A DNA stretch of 64,000 nucleotides from an uncultured Ruminococcus sp. (GCA_934474025.1 CAKSMF010000001.1:248001-312000); one strand, 5' to 3'. Numbered from the stretch's first letter, positions 25,417 to 33,952 are shown. Notes: a model not told the origin generated them from the letters alone. Numbers and translations are program-made.

Positions 25417-25797
25417 TCAATCCATTTGATAGCGTGATTTTGTTTCTGGATTGCGGTTTTCATGTTTTTCATAATAACCTATAAGATTTCCATTGTCATC
25501 ACGTAAAGCAATCATGTATAAATCAATATTCTTTTCGTCATTGTGAGATGTGAATACTTTATTGTTTTGCGGACTTTCTTCAAACCATGATGCAATCATT
25601 TTAATAATGCTCATTGCATCTTCACCATGATAACACCTGATTGAATGTCCTACAAGTGATGCACCGCCTCTATTGGCATACATTCTGATAGCAGAGGGAT
25701 TCATATATACAATAGTGTTATTTATATCACAAAGTACAATAGCACTTTCATCTGCATCAATGACGCTTTTAAAAAATAATGGAAGTTCGATATTCAA
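25417..25797 (-). CDS. Stand-alone PAS-domain protein
   Basis: This 126-residue protein is a single PAS domain: SVIDADESAIVLCDINNTIV then YMNPSAIRMYANRGG, SIRCYHGEDA, and a C-terminal DDNGNLIGYYEKHENR. It lacks any effector domain, so it would act as a small ligand or redox sensor by partner binding (inference). The start is a TTG with AAGGAG 8 nt upstream. It lies between tgt and queA, an odd place for a sensor. Confidence 0.85.
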   Translation of the reverse strand: MNIELPLFFKSVIDADESAIVLCDINNTIVYMNPSAIRMYANRGGASLVGHSIRCYHGEDAMSIIKMIASWFEESPQNNKVFTSHNDEKNIDLYMIALRDDNGNLIGYYEKHENRNPETKSRYQMD

Positions 25798-25811
25798 AAA
25801 TAGTTCTCCTT

Positions 25812-26942
25812 TCAGATACGAGTTGCAAGCAATTCAGAGTATTTGTTTCTGAATTGTTCAAACTGGTCATTGTCGATAGCATCACGGATTTTTTCAGCAA
25901 GAGTATTATAAAAATAAAGATTGTGCTGTACCGCAAGTCTTCCGGCAAGCTGTTCATTAGCTTTGAATAAGTGACGGATATATGCTCTTGAGAAATTGCG
26001 ACAGGTAGGACAATCGCATTGTTCATCAATAGGTCTGGGGTCTGTTTCGTAACATTTGTTGCCTAAATGCATTATTCCGCTCCATGTGAATACAGTAGCA
26101 TGACGTGCGTTTCTGCTTGGCATAACGCAATCGAACATATCAACGCCTCTTGCAACACTTTCAATAATATTTGACGGTGTACCCACTCCCATAAGATAGC
26201 GTGGTTTATTTTTAGGCATATATGGTTCTACAACATCTATTATGCGGTACATTTCGGAAGTCTCTTCACCGACAGCAAGTCCGCCGATAGCATAACCGTC
26301 AAGGTCAAGTTTAGCGATATCCTCCATGTGTTTTATTCGGAGGTCGTCAAAAGTTGAACCCTGATTTATTCCGAAAAGCATCTGATGTTTATTTATCGTA
26401 TCGGGAAGACTGTTTAAACGGTTCATTTCTTCTTTGCAACGATAAAGCCAGCGGGTAGTACGTTCAATAGAATTGAGTACATACTTGTAAGGGGACGGAT
26501 TTTCTATACATTCGTCAAAAGCCATAGCTATTGTTGAAGCTAAATTTGATTGTATCTGCATACTTTCTTCGGGCCCCATGAATATTCTGTGACCGTCAAT
26601 ATGTGATGCAAAATAAACGCCTTCTTCTTTGATTTTGCGGAGTTTTGCAAGTGAAAATACCTGAAATCCACCGGAATCAGTAAGAATAGGCTTGTCCCAG
26701 TTCATGAATTTATGTAAACCACCCATTTGTTTTATAACTTTGTCGGTTGGTCGCAAGTGAAGATGATATGTATTACAAAGTTCAACCTGTGTTTTGAGTT
26801 CTTTGAGGTCAACGGAAGAGATACCACCTTTTATAGCAGCAGAAGTGCCAACATTCATAAAACATGGTGTTTGAAAAGTTCCGTGAACGGTTTCAAATTC
26901 TCCACGACGAGCTTTGTTTTCGGTTTTAAGTAATTTAAACAT
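25812..26942 (-). CDS. tgt: tRNA-guanine transglycosylase
   Basis: Tgt swaps guanine-34 for preQ1 in tRNAs with GUN anticodons. The 376-residue protein has the active-site segments LTDSGGFQVFSL near residue 90, GGLAVGEETSEMYRII, GVGTPSNIIESVARGVDMFDCVMPSR, and the zinc site CDCPTCRNFSRAYIRHLF. AAGGAG precedes the ATG. Twelve nt upstream is the stop of the fragment split off from the preceding gene. Confidence 0.97.
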   Translation of the reverse strand: MFKLLKTENKARRGEFETVHGTFQTPCFMNVGTSAAIKGGISSVDLKELKTQVELCNTYHLHLRPTDKVIKQMGGLHKFMNWDKPILTDSGGFQVFSLAKLRKIKEEGVYFASHIDGHRIFMGPEESMQIQSNLASTIAMAFDECIENPSPYKYVLNSIERTTRWLYRCKEEMNRLNSLPDTINKHQMLFGINQGSTFDDLRIKHMEDIAKLDLDGYAIGGLAVGEETSEMYRIIDVVEPYMPKNKPRYLMGVGTPSNIIESVARGVDMFDCVMPSRNARHATVFTWSGIMHLGNKCYETDPRPIDEQCDCPTCRNFSRAYIRHLFKANEQLAGRLAVQHNLYFYNTLAEKIRDAIDNDQFEQFRNKYSELLATRI

Positions 26943-26954
26943 TTTATAACTCCT

Positions 26955-27011
26955 TTATTCTTTATCAGGATATTTGTCAATCCAGTTTTCGCCGGTGTAG
27001 TTATTAATTCT
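26955..27011 (-). pseudogene. Detached 3' end of the upstream gene
   Basis: Directly beyond the 192-bp element, the minus strand keeps an open stretch of 18 codons ending in a stop: RINNYTGENWIDKYPDKE. Its codon use and the typical NYTGENWI..YP pattern look like a protein C-terminus. Taking out the element plus one base restores frame with the gene at 27172-27777, giving ...YLKSL-RINNYTGENW.... I infer this is the original end of that gene. Confidence 0.65.
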
Positions 27012-27203
27012 TTCAACAAAACTTTGAATCCCTCGCTTCTTTAAGCGGCGGACATTGTAAAACGGCAGTGGGAGCGGAAAGAATTGGTATCTCCCACTGA
27101 CATGAAATCAATCCGCTTGACAGATTCTTCAAAATATAATATACTGAATATGACATTATAAGTCAGGGAGGTCATGGACAGAATGCCCTGTGGATTGAAA
27201 CAA
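27012..27203 (+). repeat. 192-bp interspersed element, copy A (inserted in a gene)
   Basis: The sequence matches 59686-59877 over 192 bp with three substitutions. One change keeps pairing: AAGCGG/CCGCTT in this copy becomes a G-U-compatible AAGTGG in the other. Internal stems are AGTGGGAG/CTCCCACT, AGCGGA/TCCGCT and GGCA/TGCC, and it ends CTGTGGATTGAAACAA. It lies antisense to the flanking operon and supplies the last codons and stop of the upstream gene. Confidence 0.9.
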
Positions 27204-27777
27204 TCAATGATTTCAGATAACTTTCAGCTTCTTTTTCTTTTGCATACCATACCAGAGATTGACCAAAACCATATGTACTTTTACGGCTGTTAGGTATAGA
27301 CCAACGTCGTCTTGTACTGTCGGCTGGAAGAAGTACACAGTCTTTATAATCTGCGATTATGTTACAAAGATGAATATAATCCTCTTCATCTGTCTCGCCC
27401 TTGAATAAATATTCGCAATAATTACGATATACAGTAGCGTTTTTATACCAACCCACTACAACACATTCGTTAGTATCAGCAGTAGCACACCACACAACAA
27501 GAACGTCATCAATTTTGTCTGTTTTTTTCAATGCCTCACAGCCGTTTATTTTTTCAATATGTAATTGATTTATACTGGTTCTGTTTGTTGACTTTGTTTC
27601 AAAAAAACCAAGACAGATTTTTCTTTTATTGTCATCAACGGATACCGGAGCAAAATTATATTGTTCATTTGCCTTGCCGGTCTTTTTAACATAATCACCG
27701 CCGTTATATGGTTTGTCGTTGTTGTATATTCCCTTGTAATATTTCATATGAGCGATTTTACAGAATAATATTCTCAT
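27172..27777 (-). CDS. Unknown protein with element-derived C-terminus
   Basis: The 201-residue frame starts MRILFCKIAHMKYYKGI behind AAAGGAG and contains VLVVWCATADTNECVVVGWYKNATVYR (in two halves around a central strand) and STRRRWSIPN..YGFGQSLVWYA. I do not recognise a characterised family. The last residues (about VSIHRAFCP) and the stop codon come from the inserted 192-bp element; the original end appears to survive at 26955-27011. The product is therefore about 10 to 20 residues altered at its C-terminus and may or may not be active. It would have been first in the tgt operon. Confidence 0.7.
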   Translation of the reverse strand: MRILFCKIAHMKYYKGIYNNDKPYNGGDYVKKTGKANEQYNFAPVSVDDNKRKICLGFFETKSTNRTSINQLHIEKINGCEALKKTDKIDDVLVVWCATADTNECVVVGWYKNATVYRNYCEYLFKGETDEEDYIHLCNIIADYKDCVLLPADSTRRRWSIPNSRKSTYGFGQSLVWYAKEKEAESYLKSLIVSIHRAFCP

Positions 27778-27813
27778 CGCATTTCTCCTTTTTTAAAAAA
27801 TTTTAAAAACCCC

Positions 27814-27842
27814 TTGACATAACAAAACTAAAGTGATATTAT
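27814..27842 (+). promoter_or_regulatory. Promoter of the lysine operon
   Basis: TTGACA and TATTAT are 17 nt apart, immediately upstream of the riboswitch. Confidence 0.85.
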
Positions 27843-27848
27843 TATAGA

Positions 27849-28092
27849 CAAGGTAGAGGTGCGGTTAAAATAAGTACCTGAATATCGGATAACCAATCCT
27901 GTGATATTCAGTGAAAGGTGCAACCGCCGAAGGATTGTTTCTGGTAAACTCAATTCTGGTCACTGGCTTAACAGGTTTTTGACTGTCATCATACATGATG
28001 GAGAGCTATCAGCATATTTAACTTTTTTATATGCCGGTATTTCTATTATAACGTATGATGAACCTGTTTGCAACAGGTTTTTATTATTTTTG
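27849..28092 (+). promoter_or_regulatory. Lysine riboswitch (L-box) with terminator
   Basis: The aptamer hallmarks appear in order: GGTAGAGGTGCGG, AAGTA, GTGAAAGGTGC, CCGCCGAAGGA, CTGG, GACTGTCAT and GGAGAGCTATC (ending about 28010). The expression platform is visible: AACCTG/CAGGTT with TTTTTATT (28061-28090) is a terminator. Its 5' arm can instead pair with AACAGGTT near 27970, and CATCATAC (27987) with GTATGATG (28053). Lysine binding should favour termination ahead of asd. Confidence 0.93.
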
Positions 28093-28119
28093 TAAAAAAT
28101 TACAAGGAGATGTTTTTTT

Positions 28120-29199
28120 ATGAAACAGTACAATGTTGGTATTATTGGTGCAACTGGTATGGTTGGACAGCGGTTTGCAACACTTCTCGAAAATCACCCA
28201 TGGTTTAACGTAAAGGTTCTTGCTGCTTCTCCGAGAAGTGCAGGCAAGACTTATGAAGAAGTAGCAGGAAATCGTTGGAAAATGGCAGTTCCTATGCCTG
28301 AATCCATGAAAAATATGGTTCTTCTTGATGCAACTGCTGATATTGAAAAAATTGCATCTATGGTTGACTTCTGCTTCTGTGCAGTTGACATGAAGAAAGA
28401 CGAAATCAAGGCTCTTGAAGAAGCTTATGCAAAAGCTGAATGCCCGATAGTTTCAAATAATTCTGCACACAGATTTACTCCTGATGTTCCTATGGTAGTT
28501 CCGGAAATCAATCCAGACCATATTGAAATTATCAAGGCTCAGAGAGAACGTCTCGGCACAAAAAGAGGTTTTATTGCAGTAAAGTCTAACTGTTCTATAC
28601 AGAGCTATGTTCCTGCACTCCACCCACTCAGAAAGTTTGGATTAAAGAGTGTTCTTGCTTGTACATATCAGGCAATTTCAGGAGCAGGAAAGAATTTTGA
28701 AACATGGCCTGAAATGGTTGATAATCTTATTCCATACATTGGAGGAGAAGAAGAAAAATCCGAACAAGAACCTCTCAAAGTATGGGGTACTATCGAAGGA
28801 AATCAGATTGTAAAGGCTTCTACACCAGCAATCACAACTCAGTGCCTTAGAGTTCCTGTTTCCGATGGTCACACAGCAGCCGTTTTTGTAAGCTTTGAAC
28901 AGAAACCAACTAAGGAAGAAATTCTTCAATTGTGGGCAGATTTCAAGGGCGTACCTCAGGAACTTGAATTACCATCAGCACCTAAGCAGTTTATTCATTA
29001 TTTTGAAGAAAACGATAGACCACAGGCTAAGCTTGACAGAAATCTTGAAAATGGTATGGCTGTTTCTACAGGTCGTCTCCGTGAAGATACTCAATATGAT
29101 TATAAGTTTGTATGCCTTTCACATAATACACTCAGAGGTGCAGCAGGTGGTGGCGTATTGCTTGCAGAACTTCTTGCAGCAAAGGGTTATTTTGATTGA
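28120..29199 (+). CDS. asd: Aspartate-semialdehyde dehydrogenase, archaeal/fungal type
   Basis: Asd reduces aspartyl phosphate to the semialdehyde, the branch point to lysine, methionine and threonine. The 359-residue protein opens with NVGIIGATGMVGQRF (NADP site), has the catalytic cysteine in VKSNCSIQSYVPAL near residue 155, and AISGAGKNFE. The KNFETWPEM and GGEEEKSEQEP stretches mark the archaeal/fungal subclass rather than the classical bacterial one. AGGAG precedes the ATG, and the lysine riboswitch lies upstream. Confidence 0.94.
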   Translation: MKQYNVGIIGATGMVGQRFATLLENHPWFNVKVLAASPRSAGKTYEEVAGNRWKMAVPMPESMKNMVLLDATADIEKIASMVDFCFCAVDMKKDEIKALEEAYAKAECPIVSNNSAHRFTPDVPMVVPEINPDHIEIIKAQRERLGTKRGFIAVKSNCSIQSYVPALHPLRKFGLKSVLACTYQAISGAGKNFETWPEMVDNLIPYIGGEEEKSEQEPLKVWGTIEGNQIVKASTPAITTQCLRVPVSDGHTAAVFVSFEQKPTKEEILQLWADFKGVPQELELPSAPKQFIHYFEENDRPQAKLDRNLENGMAVSTGRLREDTQYDYKFVCLSHNTLRGAAGGGVLLAELLAAKGYFD

Positions 29200-29654
29200 T
29201 GTTTGTTGAAATAAAAAACACTTTACCGGCTGATATTCCTACTGCTTATACTCTCACTCGTGAACTTATGGAATACCATAATGCATTGGATATCTTCACT
29301 ATGTCGCAGGAACGCTTTTCTGAACTCATTCAAACAGGTGCGATAATGAGTTTTATTGCATATATTGACAATGAACCTGTTGGTGTTATGAATGCTTTCT
29401 ATAAGTACACCACTTTTACAGGAAGAAAAATTTTTTACATTGAAGATTTATATTCACGAAAAGAATTCAGAGGTTGCGGAATTGGCGGAAAGTTCCTTGA
29501 AAAAGCAAAAGAAATTTCACGTCTGAACAATTGTGAACAGATTGAATTGAAGTGTGCTTCATGGAATAAAAATTCAGCCGGATTCTATAAATCACATGGA
29601 ATGTCTCTTGATACAGACTGGGAAGTCTATATACTTGATAAATCTTTATTTTAA
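29199..29654 (+). CDS. GNAT family N-acetyltransferase
   Basis: The 151-residue GNAT protein shows the acetyl-CoA motif A as IEDLYSRKEFRGCGIGGKFL near residue 75, and the C-terminal WNKNSAGFYKSHGMSLDTDW typical of amino-group acetylases. The ATG overlaps the asd stop (TGATG). The substrate is unknown. Its place between asd and dapA in a lysine-riboswitch operon hints at a diaminopimelate or amino-acid substrate, which is inference only. Confidence 0.85.
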   Translation: MFVEIKNTLPADIPTAYTLTRELMEYHNALDIFTMSQERFSELIQTGAIMSFIAYIDNEPVGVMNAFYKYTTFTGRKIFYIEDLYSRKEFRGCGIGGKFLEKAKEISRLNNCEQIELKCASWNKNSAGFYKSHGMSLDTDWEVYILDKSLF

Positions 29655-29655
29655 T

Positions 29656-29709
29656 CAAACATACGCTCACTCGTTAGTCTCTGTAAAATTACCAAGTGTA
29701 GATTGAAAC
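29656..29709 (+). repeat. Interspersed element, copy 4 (dapA leader)
   Basis: This short copy contains CAAACATAC..TCGTTAGTCTCTGTAAAATTAC and ends GTGTAGATTGAAAC. It matches the 3' half of copy 1. It sits inside the operon between the GNAT gene and dapA. Confidence 0.65.
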
Positions 29710-29757
29710 AAATAAACAAACAATGATATTAATATGCACTGAAAGGAGTGCTTTACA

Positions 29758-30648
29758 ATGAAAAATACTATTTTTACCGGAGCAGGTATTGCAATTATTA
29801 CACCGTTTAATAAGGACGGTTCAATAAATTATGACCGTCTTGGTGAAATGATTGATTATCAGATTGAAAACAATACAGATGCAATTATTATCTGTGGCAC
29901 AACTGGTGAAGCTTCTACAATGACAGATGAAGAACATCTTGAATGTATTCGCTATGCTGTCAAGAAAACTGCTGGCAGAGTTCCGGTTATTGCAGGTACA
30001 GGAAGCAATGACACAAAGTATGCTATTGAACTTTCAAAAGAGGCTGAGGCAGTCGGAGCAGATGCTTTACTGCTTGTTACTCCATACTATAACAAGACTA
30101 CACAAAAGGGTCTTATAATGCACTTCACAGCTATTGCTGATGCTGTAAATATTCCGATAATCCTCTACAATATCCCCGGAAGAACTGGTATGGCTATTGA
30201 TATTAAAACAGTTAAGGAACTCGCAAAGCATAAAAATATTGTTGCTATCAAGGAAGCAAGCGGAAATATCAGTTATTGTGCAAAGCTCCTTGCAGAATGC
30301 GGAGATGTTATTGACGTTTACAGCGGTAACGATGATATGATAGTTCCATTAATGTCACTTGGTGCAAAGGGTGTTATATCTGTTGCATCACACGTTATTC
30401 CTAAGGAAGTTCACAATATGGCACAGTATTGTCTTGATAACAATTTTGCAGAGGCTACAAAGTTACAGCTTGAATATCTTGACCTTATAAACGCTCTCTT
30501 TATTGAAGTAAATCCTATTCCGGTTAAAGAGGCTGTTAATATGACCGGTGTTGATGTTGGTTCATGCCGTATGCCACTTTGTGATATGACAGATGAACAC
30601 AAGGCAGTTTTAAGAGCATCACTTGAAAAGCACGGTCTTATAAAGTAA
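29758..30648 (+). CDS. dapA: 4-hydroxy-tetrahydrodipicolinate synthase
   Basis: DapA condenses pyruvate and aspartate semialdehyde in lysine and cell-wall diaminopimelate synthesis. The 296-residue protein has GTTGEASTMTDEE near residue 45, the tyrosine-bearing PYYNKTTQKGL, YNIPGRTGMAID, and the Schiff-base lysine in VAIKEASGNI near residue 163. GAAAGGAG lies 9 nt before the ATG. dapB follows 27 nt later. Confidence 0.97.
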   Translation: MKNTIFTGAGIAIITPFNKDGSINYDRLGEMIDYQIENNTDAIIICGTTGEASTMTDEEHLECIRYAVKKTAGRVPVIAGTGSNDTKYAIELSKEAEAVGADALLLVTPYYNKTTQKGLIMHFTAIADAVNIPIILYNIPGRTGMAIDIKTVKELAKHKNIVAIKEASGNISYCAKLLAECGDVIDVYSGNDDMIVPLMSLGAKGVISVASHVIPKEVHNMAQYCLDNNFAEATKLQLEYLDLINALFIEVNPIPVKEAVNMTGVDVGSCRMPLCDMTDEHKAVLRASLEKHGLIK

Positions 30649-30675
30649 TTTCATAAAATAAAGGATGTGTATAAA

Positions 30676-31425
30676 ATGACAAATATAGCCATTTGTGGTG
30701 CAAATGGTAAAATGGGTAAAACTATTTACAATTGCATAAAAGAACGTGATAACTGTAAAGTTGTTGCGGGAATTGACCTTTACACAGAACAGTATGCTGA
30801 TTTTCCGATAGTTTCCAAACCATCTGAACTCCCTGTAAAACCAGATGTTATTATAGATTTTTCAAATCCTGCTTCACTGGACGGACTTCTTGAATACGGT
30901 CTCACAACAGGTACTCCAATTGTGGTGGCATCAACAGGTTATAGTGACGAACAGATTCAGAAAATAAAATCAGCATCACAACAAATTCCAGTATTCTTTA
31001 CATTCAATATGTCACTTGGAATAAATCTCCTCGTAGAATTAGCTAAAAAAGCTGCCAGTGTACTTGGAGACCAGTTTGATATTGAGATAGTTGAAAAACA
31101 TCATAATCAAAAGATTGACGCTCCAAGCGGTACAGCAATTATGCTTGCAAATGCTATAAATGAAACTCTTAATAATTCAAAGCATTATGTTTATGACAGA
31201 CATTCACGCCGTCAGAAACGTGAAAAGTCCGAAATAGGTATGCATGCTATAAGAGGCGGTACAATTGTAGGCGAACATGATGTTATATTTGCCGGTCATG
31301 ATGAAGTTATTACACTTTCTCACTCTGCCTCATCAAAGACAGTTTTTGCAGAAGGTTCTATCAATGCTGCTATATTCCTCAAAGACCAGCCGGCAGGACT
31401 TTATGATATGAGCATGCTTATATAA
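30676..31425 (+). CDS. dapB: 4-hydroxy-tetrahydrodipicolinate reductase
   Basis: DapB reduces the DapA product with NAD(P)H. The 249-residue protein starts NIAICGANGKMGKTI (dinucleotide site), has the catalytic EIVEKHHNQKIDAPSGTA near residue 140, and ends with AAIFLKDQPAGLYDM. An in-frame GTG 9 nt upstream sits too close to the AAAGGA site, so the ATG is preferred. It closes the riboswitch operon; the next steps of the pathway (dapL or dapD/E) are not in the window. Confidence 0.96.
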   Translation: MTNIAICGANGKMGKTIYNCIKERDNCKVVAGIDLYTEQYADFPIVSKPSELPVKPDVIIDFSNPASLDGLLEYGLTTGTPIVVASTGYSDEQIQKIKSASQQIPVFFTFNMSLGINLLVELAKKAASVLGDQFDIEIVEKHHNQKIDAPSGTAIMLANAINETLNNSKHYVYDRHSRRQKREKSEIGMHAIRGGTIVGEHDVIFAGHDEVITLSHSASSKTVFAEGSINAAIFLKDQPAGLYDMSMLI

Positions 31426-31460
31426 GAAAATTGTAAACTATAGTCAGCAATTTTTATATA

Positions 31461-31483
31461 TGTTAAATTCTGTGGATTGAGAC
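31461..31483 (+). repeat. Possible 3' fragment of the interspersed element (copy 5)
   Basis: Only the end TTCTGTGGATTGAGAC is recognisable after dapB, in a 307-nt gap that otherwise holds a terminator and a weak promoter. The rest does not align well, so this may be a decayed copy. Confidence 0.4.
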
Positions 31484-31571
31484 TATAAGTATACTTGAAA
31501 GAAAATTATTGCCGAAATATATTTTATAGGTAAAGTTGTTTCAGCATTATTGGATTTCATAGATAAATTAT

Positions 31572-31597
31572 GGGGGACATTGTGTCCCTCTTTTTTA
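31572..31597 (+). terminator. Terminator after dapB
   Basis: GGGACA and TGTCCC form a stem with a 3-nt loop followed by CTCTTTTTT. Confidence 0.8.
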
Positions 31598-31732
31598 ATG
31601 GTTGAAATGTACAAAAAATATATAATTTGTTGTATAAAGTGATGAATTTTGCGGAAATGCTTTTAATTTCTGTAAAACAATGATACAATAGGGGTAATTA
31701 GTTATAAAAATACTATGAAAATGGTGAGGAAT

Positions 31733-33706
31733 ATGAATAGTAAAAAAATGATACATATTGCAGTTGTTGCTGCTGGTATTGATGAAGAATACCAGAACAA
31801 CATTATAAATGGTATAAATAAATATACTCATGAACACAATATTAATGTGTCATGTTTCGCATCTTATGGAGGTATGCTCCGTAATGATTATAACAATGTT
31901 AATATTGAACTGTCATATTTTGCGGCACATGGTGGTATGCTCAAAAGCAAACGTTTTGATACAGGTGAATATAGTATCTATAATTTGATAAATTTCAATG
32001 CTTTTGACGGCACAATTCTTATGACAAATACTATCTGTGATTCTGAAACAAAACAGAACATTATAAATCGTGTTACTGAATCAGGTATACCGGCAGTTGT
32101 TTTTGATTGTTCAGAATATCCGCAACTTTATAATATCAGTATAGACAATAGTTCCGCAATGACTGATGTTATAAGACACGTTATTGAAGTTCATGGGGCA
32201 AAAGTTATAAATTATATTTCCGGTCCTATGTCCAATCCGGAAGCTACAGACCGTTATAATGCTTTTATCAATGTAATGAAAGAACATAATCTTCCGGTTG
32301 AAGAAGAAAGAATCTTTTTCGGAGAATTCAGAAGTCAGGACGGCAGACAGGCTATTGAAGAATTTTTTCAGTCTGGTCTTTCAATGCCAGACGCTTTTAT
32401 ATGTGCTAATGATGCAATGGCACTTACTGCTATTTCGACACTTGAAAAGGCAGGGTATAAAGTTCCTAAAGATGTTATAGTTACGGGATTTGATAATACT
32501 TATAATGCAAGAAATTTCTGTCCAGTTCTTACTTCTGTAGACAGACCGCTTGCTGAAATGGGTTATAAATCAGTTGAAGTAATTATGGAAATACTTAACG
32601 GTGGCAATCCTTCAAAGCATATAAAGCTTGCATCATCACCAGTATTTACAGAAAGCTGTGGCTGTAAGAATAATAATGAAAATGATTTTGAGGATTATAA
32701 AAAGAGTGCTTATAAAAAAATTGAAAATATGAATTCAGGTATTTCAATGCTTAATCGTCTTACCGCAGGTCTTGCAGAAACAGAAAAAATTGATGAGGCT
32801 ATGGAAATTCTCAGTAATTTTGTTGAAGAACTTGGCTGTGATAAATTCAGTATATGCCTGACTGAAAACTGGCAGGATGCTATAGTTGCAGATACTTTTC
32901 TTGTTGAAAGCGAAAACACTTATTCAGGATATATGACATCTCCTCTTATTTGGAGCAGAGGCGAAAAACATTCATGTGGATATTTTCCAAGCAGAAATAT
33001 GTTCCCTGAACCCCTTAAAGATACCGGAAATATAAATTATTTTCTGCCTTTACATTTCCGTGAAAGATGTCTGGGATATTATATCATAACAAACAGTGAT
33101 TTTCCTATATATAGCTTGTTGTGTCATACACTTACCCTTAGTTTGAGTAACTCTCTTGAAAATATCCGTAAGCTTATTCATTTAAATAAGGCTATGGACG
33201 AACTCAATCGCCTTTATGTTATTGACCCCCTGTGTAATATTTATAACAGAAACGGATTTATAAATCTTGTTGATATGAAATATCGTGAGTGTTTCGACAA
33301 AAAACAGAAAGTCATGCTGACATTTATTGACATGGACGGTTTGAAATTCATCAACGACAATTACGGTCATAATGAAGGTGACTTTGCTATACAAAGGCTT
33401 TCCGGTGTAATTAAAGAAAGTGCTATGAACGGTATTTGTGCAAGATTCGGCGGAGATGAATTTGTAGTATTTACTTCTGACGTTGTTAATGGTGATGATG
33501 AAGCATTTAAGAGACGTTTTAATTCAAAGATTGATAATATAAACAACATAATTAAAAAACCTTATACTCTTTCGGCAAGTATCGGAAGTATTATAGTTAC
33601 TGCTGATGAAAATATTACATTATACAATATTATCACACAGGCTGACGAGAAAATGTATGAGGTGAAAAAACAACGTAAAAATTCAAGGCTTGCAAGCGAA
33701 AAATAA
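31733..33706 (+). CDS. Cytoplasmic sugar-binding-like sensor fused to a GGDEF domain
   Basis: The 657-residue protein has no signal peptide or membrane segment. Residues about 5-315 resemble a LacI/GalR-type periplasmic-binding fold without the DNA-binding helix-turn-helix (IHIAVVAAGIDEEYQNNII, PDAFICANDAMALTAI, VIVTGFDNTYNARN). A middle GAF-like segment follows, then a GGDEF domain (LTFIDMDGLKFINDN and ARFGGDEFVVF), whose catalytic motif is intact, so c-di-GMP synthesis is likely. No inhibitory RxxD site is seen. The N-terminal region has a duplicated motif, CFASYGGML and YFAAHGGML, about 30 residues apart. The ATG at 31733 is chosen for its GTGAGGA, though its spacing is short. Confidence 0.85.
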   Translation: MNSKKMIHIAVVAAGIDEEYQNNIINGINKYTHEHNINVSCFASYGGMLRNDYNNVNIELSYFAAHGGMLKSKRFDTGEYSIYNLINFNAFDGTILMTNTICDSETKQNIINRVTESGIPAVVFDCSEYPQLYNISIDNSSAMTDVIRHVIEVHGAKVINYISGPMSNPEATDRYNAFINVMKEHNLPVEEERIFFGEFRSQDGRQAIEEFFQSGLSMPDAFICANDAMALTAISTLEKAGYKVPKDVIVTGFDNTYNARNFCPVLTSVDRPLAEMGYKSVEVIMEILNGGNPSKHIKLASSPVFTESCGCKNNNENDFEDYKKSAYKKIENMNSGISMLNRLTAGLAETEKIDEAMEILSNFVEELGCDKFSICLTENWQDAIVADTFLVESENTYSGYMTSPLIWSRGEKHSCGYFPSRNMFPEPLKDTGNINYFLPLHFRERCLGYYIITNSDFPIYSLLCHTLTLSLSNSLENIRKLIHLNKAMDELNRLYVIDPLCNIYNRNGFINLVDMKYRECFDKKQKVMLTFIDMDGLKFINDNYGHNEGDFAIQRLSGVIKESAMNGICARFGGDEFVVFTSDVVNGDDEAFKRRFNSKIDNINNIIKKPYTLSASIGSIIVTADENITLYNIITQADEKMYEVKKQRKNSRLASEK

Positions 33707-33737
33707 TTACAATATGGTTAAAAATATGCGTATTTCC

Positions 33738-33766
33738 TTGACAAACCAGATTATTTAGTATATAAT
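33738..33766 (+). promoter_or_regulatory. rtcB promoter
   Basis: TTGACA and TATAAT are exactly 17 nt apart, upstream of a leader peptide and terminator. Confidence 0.88.
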
Positions 33767-33800
33767 AACTTTATTATTTTACGAAAGGACGGTGAACACT

Positions 33801-33878
33801 ATGACAATAAATTATAATCTTCTCTCAATCCATACAAATATTAAGCATAGTGTTTGCCTGTATATTTCCGTTCATTAA
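33801..33878 (+). CDS. Predicted 25-residue leader peptide of rtcB
   Basis: An ATG at 33801 behind GAAAGGACGGTG opens 25 codons: MTINYNLLSIHTNIKHSVCL then YISVH and a stop. The strong ribosome site and the position between promoter and terminator suggest a translated leader. Codons 18-21 contain GTTTGCCTGTA, which is perfectly complementary to bases next to the rtcB ribosome site. Its translation could thus control rtcB. It has no known relatives that I recognise. Confidence 0.55.
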   Translation: MTINYNLLSIHTNIKHSVCLYISVH

Positions 33879-33952
33879 TGTTATCGGATTTCATACTATA
33901 TAAGGCGTTCTTGCTGTGCGGGAACGCCTTTTTTGTATGGTTACAGGCAAAC
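33852..33952 (+). promoter_or_regulatory. Long-range 11-bp pairing spanning the rtcB terminator
   Basis: GTTTGCCTGTA (33852-33862) and TACAGGCAAAC (33942-33952) are exact reverse complements. The second lies 0 nt before AGAAAGGA, the rtcB ribosome site. The terminator hairpin lies between the two arms. Confidence 0.6.
33902..33935 (+). terminator. Attenuator-type terminator in the rtcB leader
   Basis: AAGGCGTTC and GAACGCCTT form a perfect 9-bp stem followed by TTTT, 32 nt before the rtcB ATG and after the leader peptide. Confidence 0.85.

Noticed and set aside
27901..28095. A 64-codon frame in the lysine riboswitch
   Set aside because: It lies across the aptamer and terminator of the riboswitch, lacks a ribosome site, and the RNA explains the sequence.
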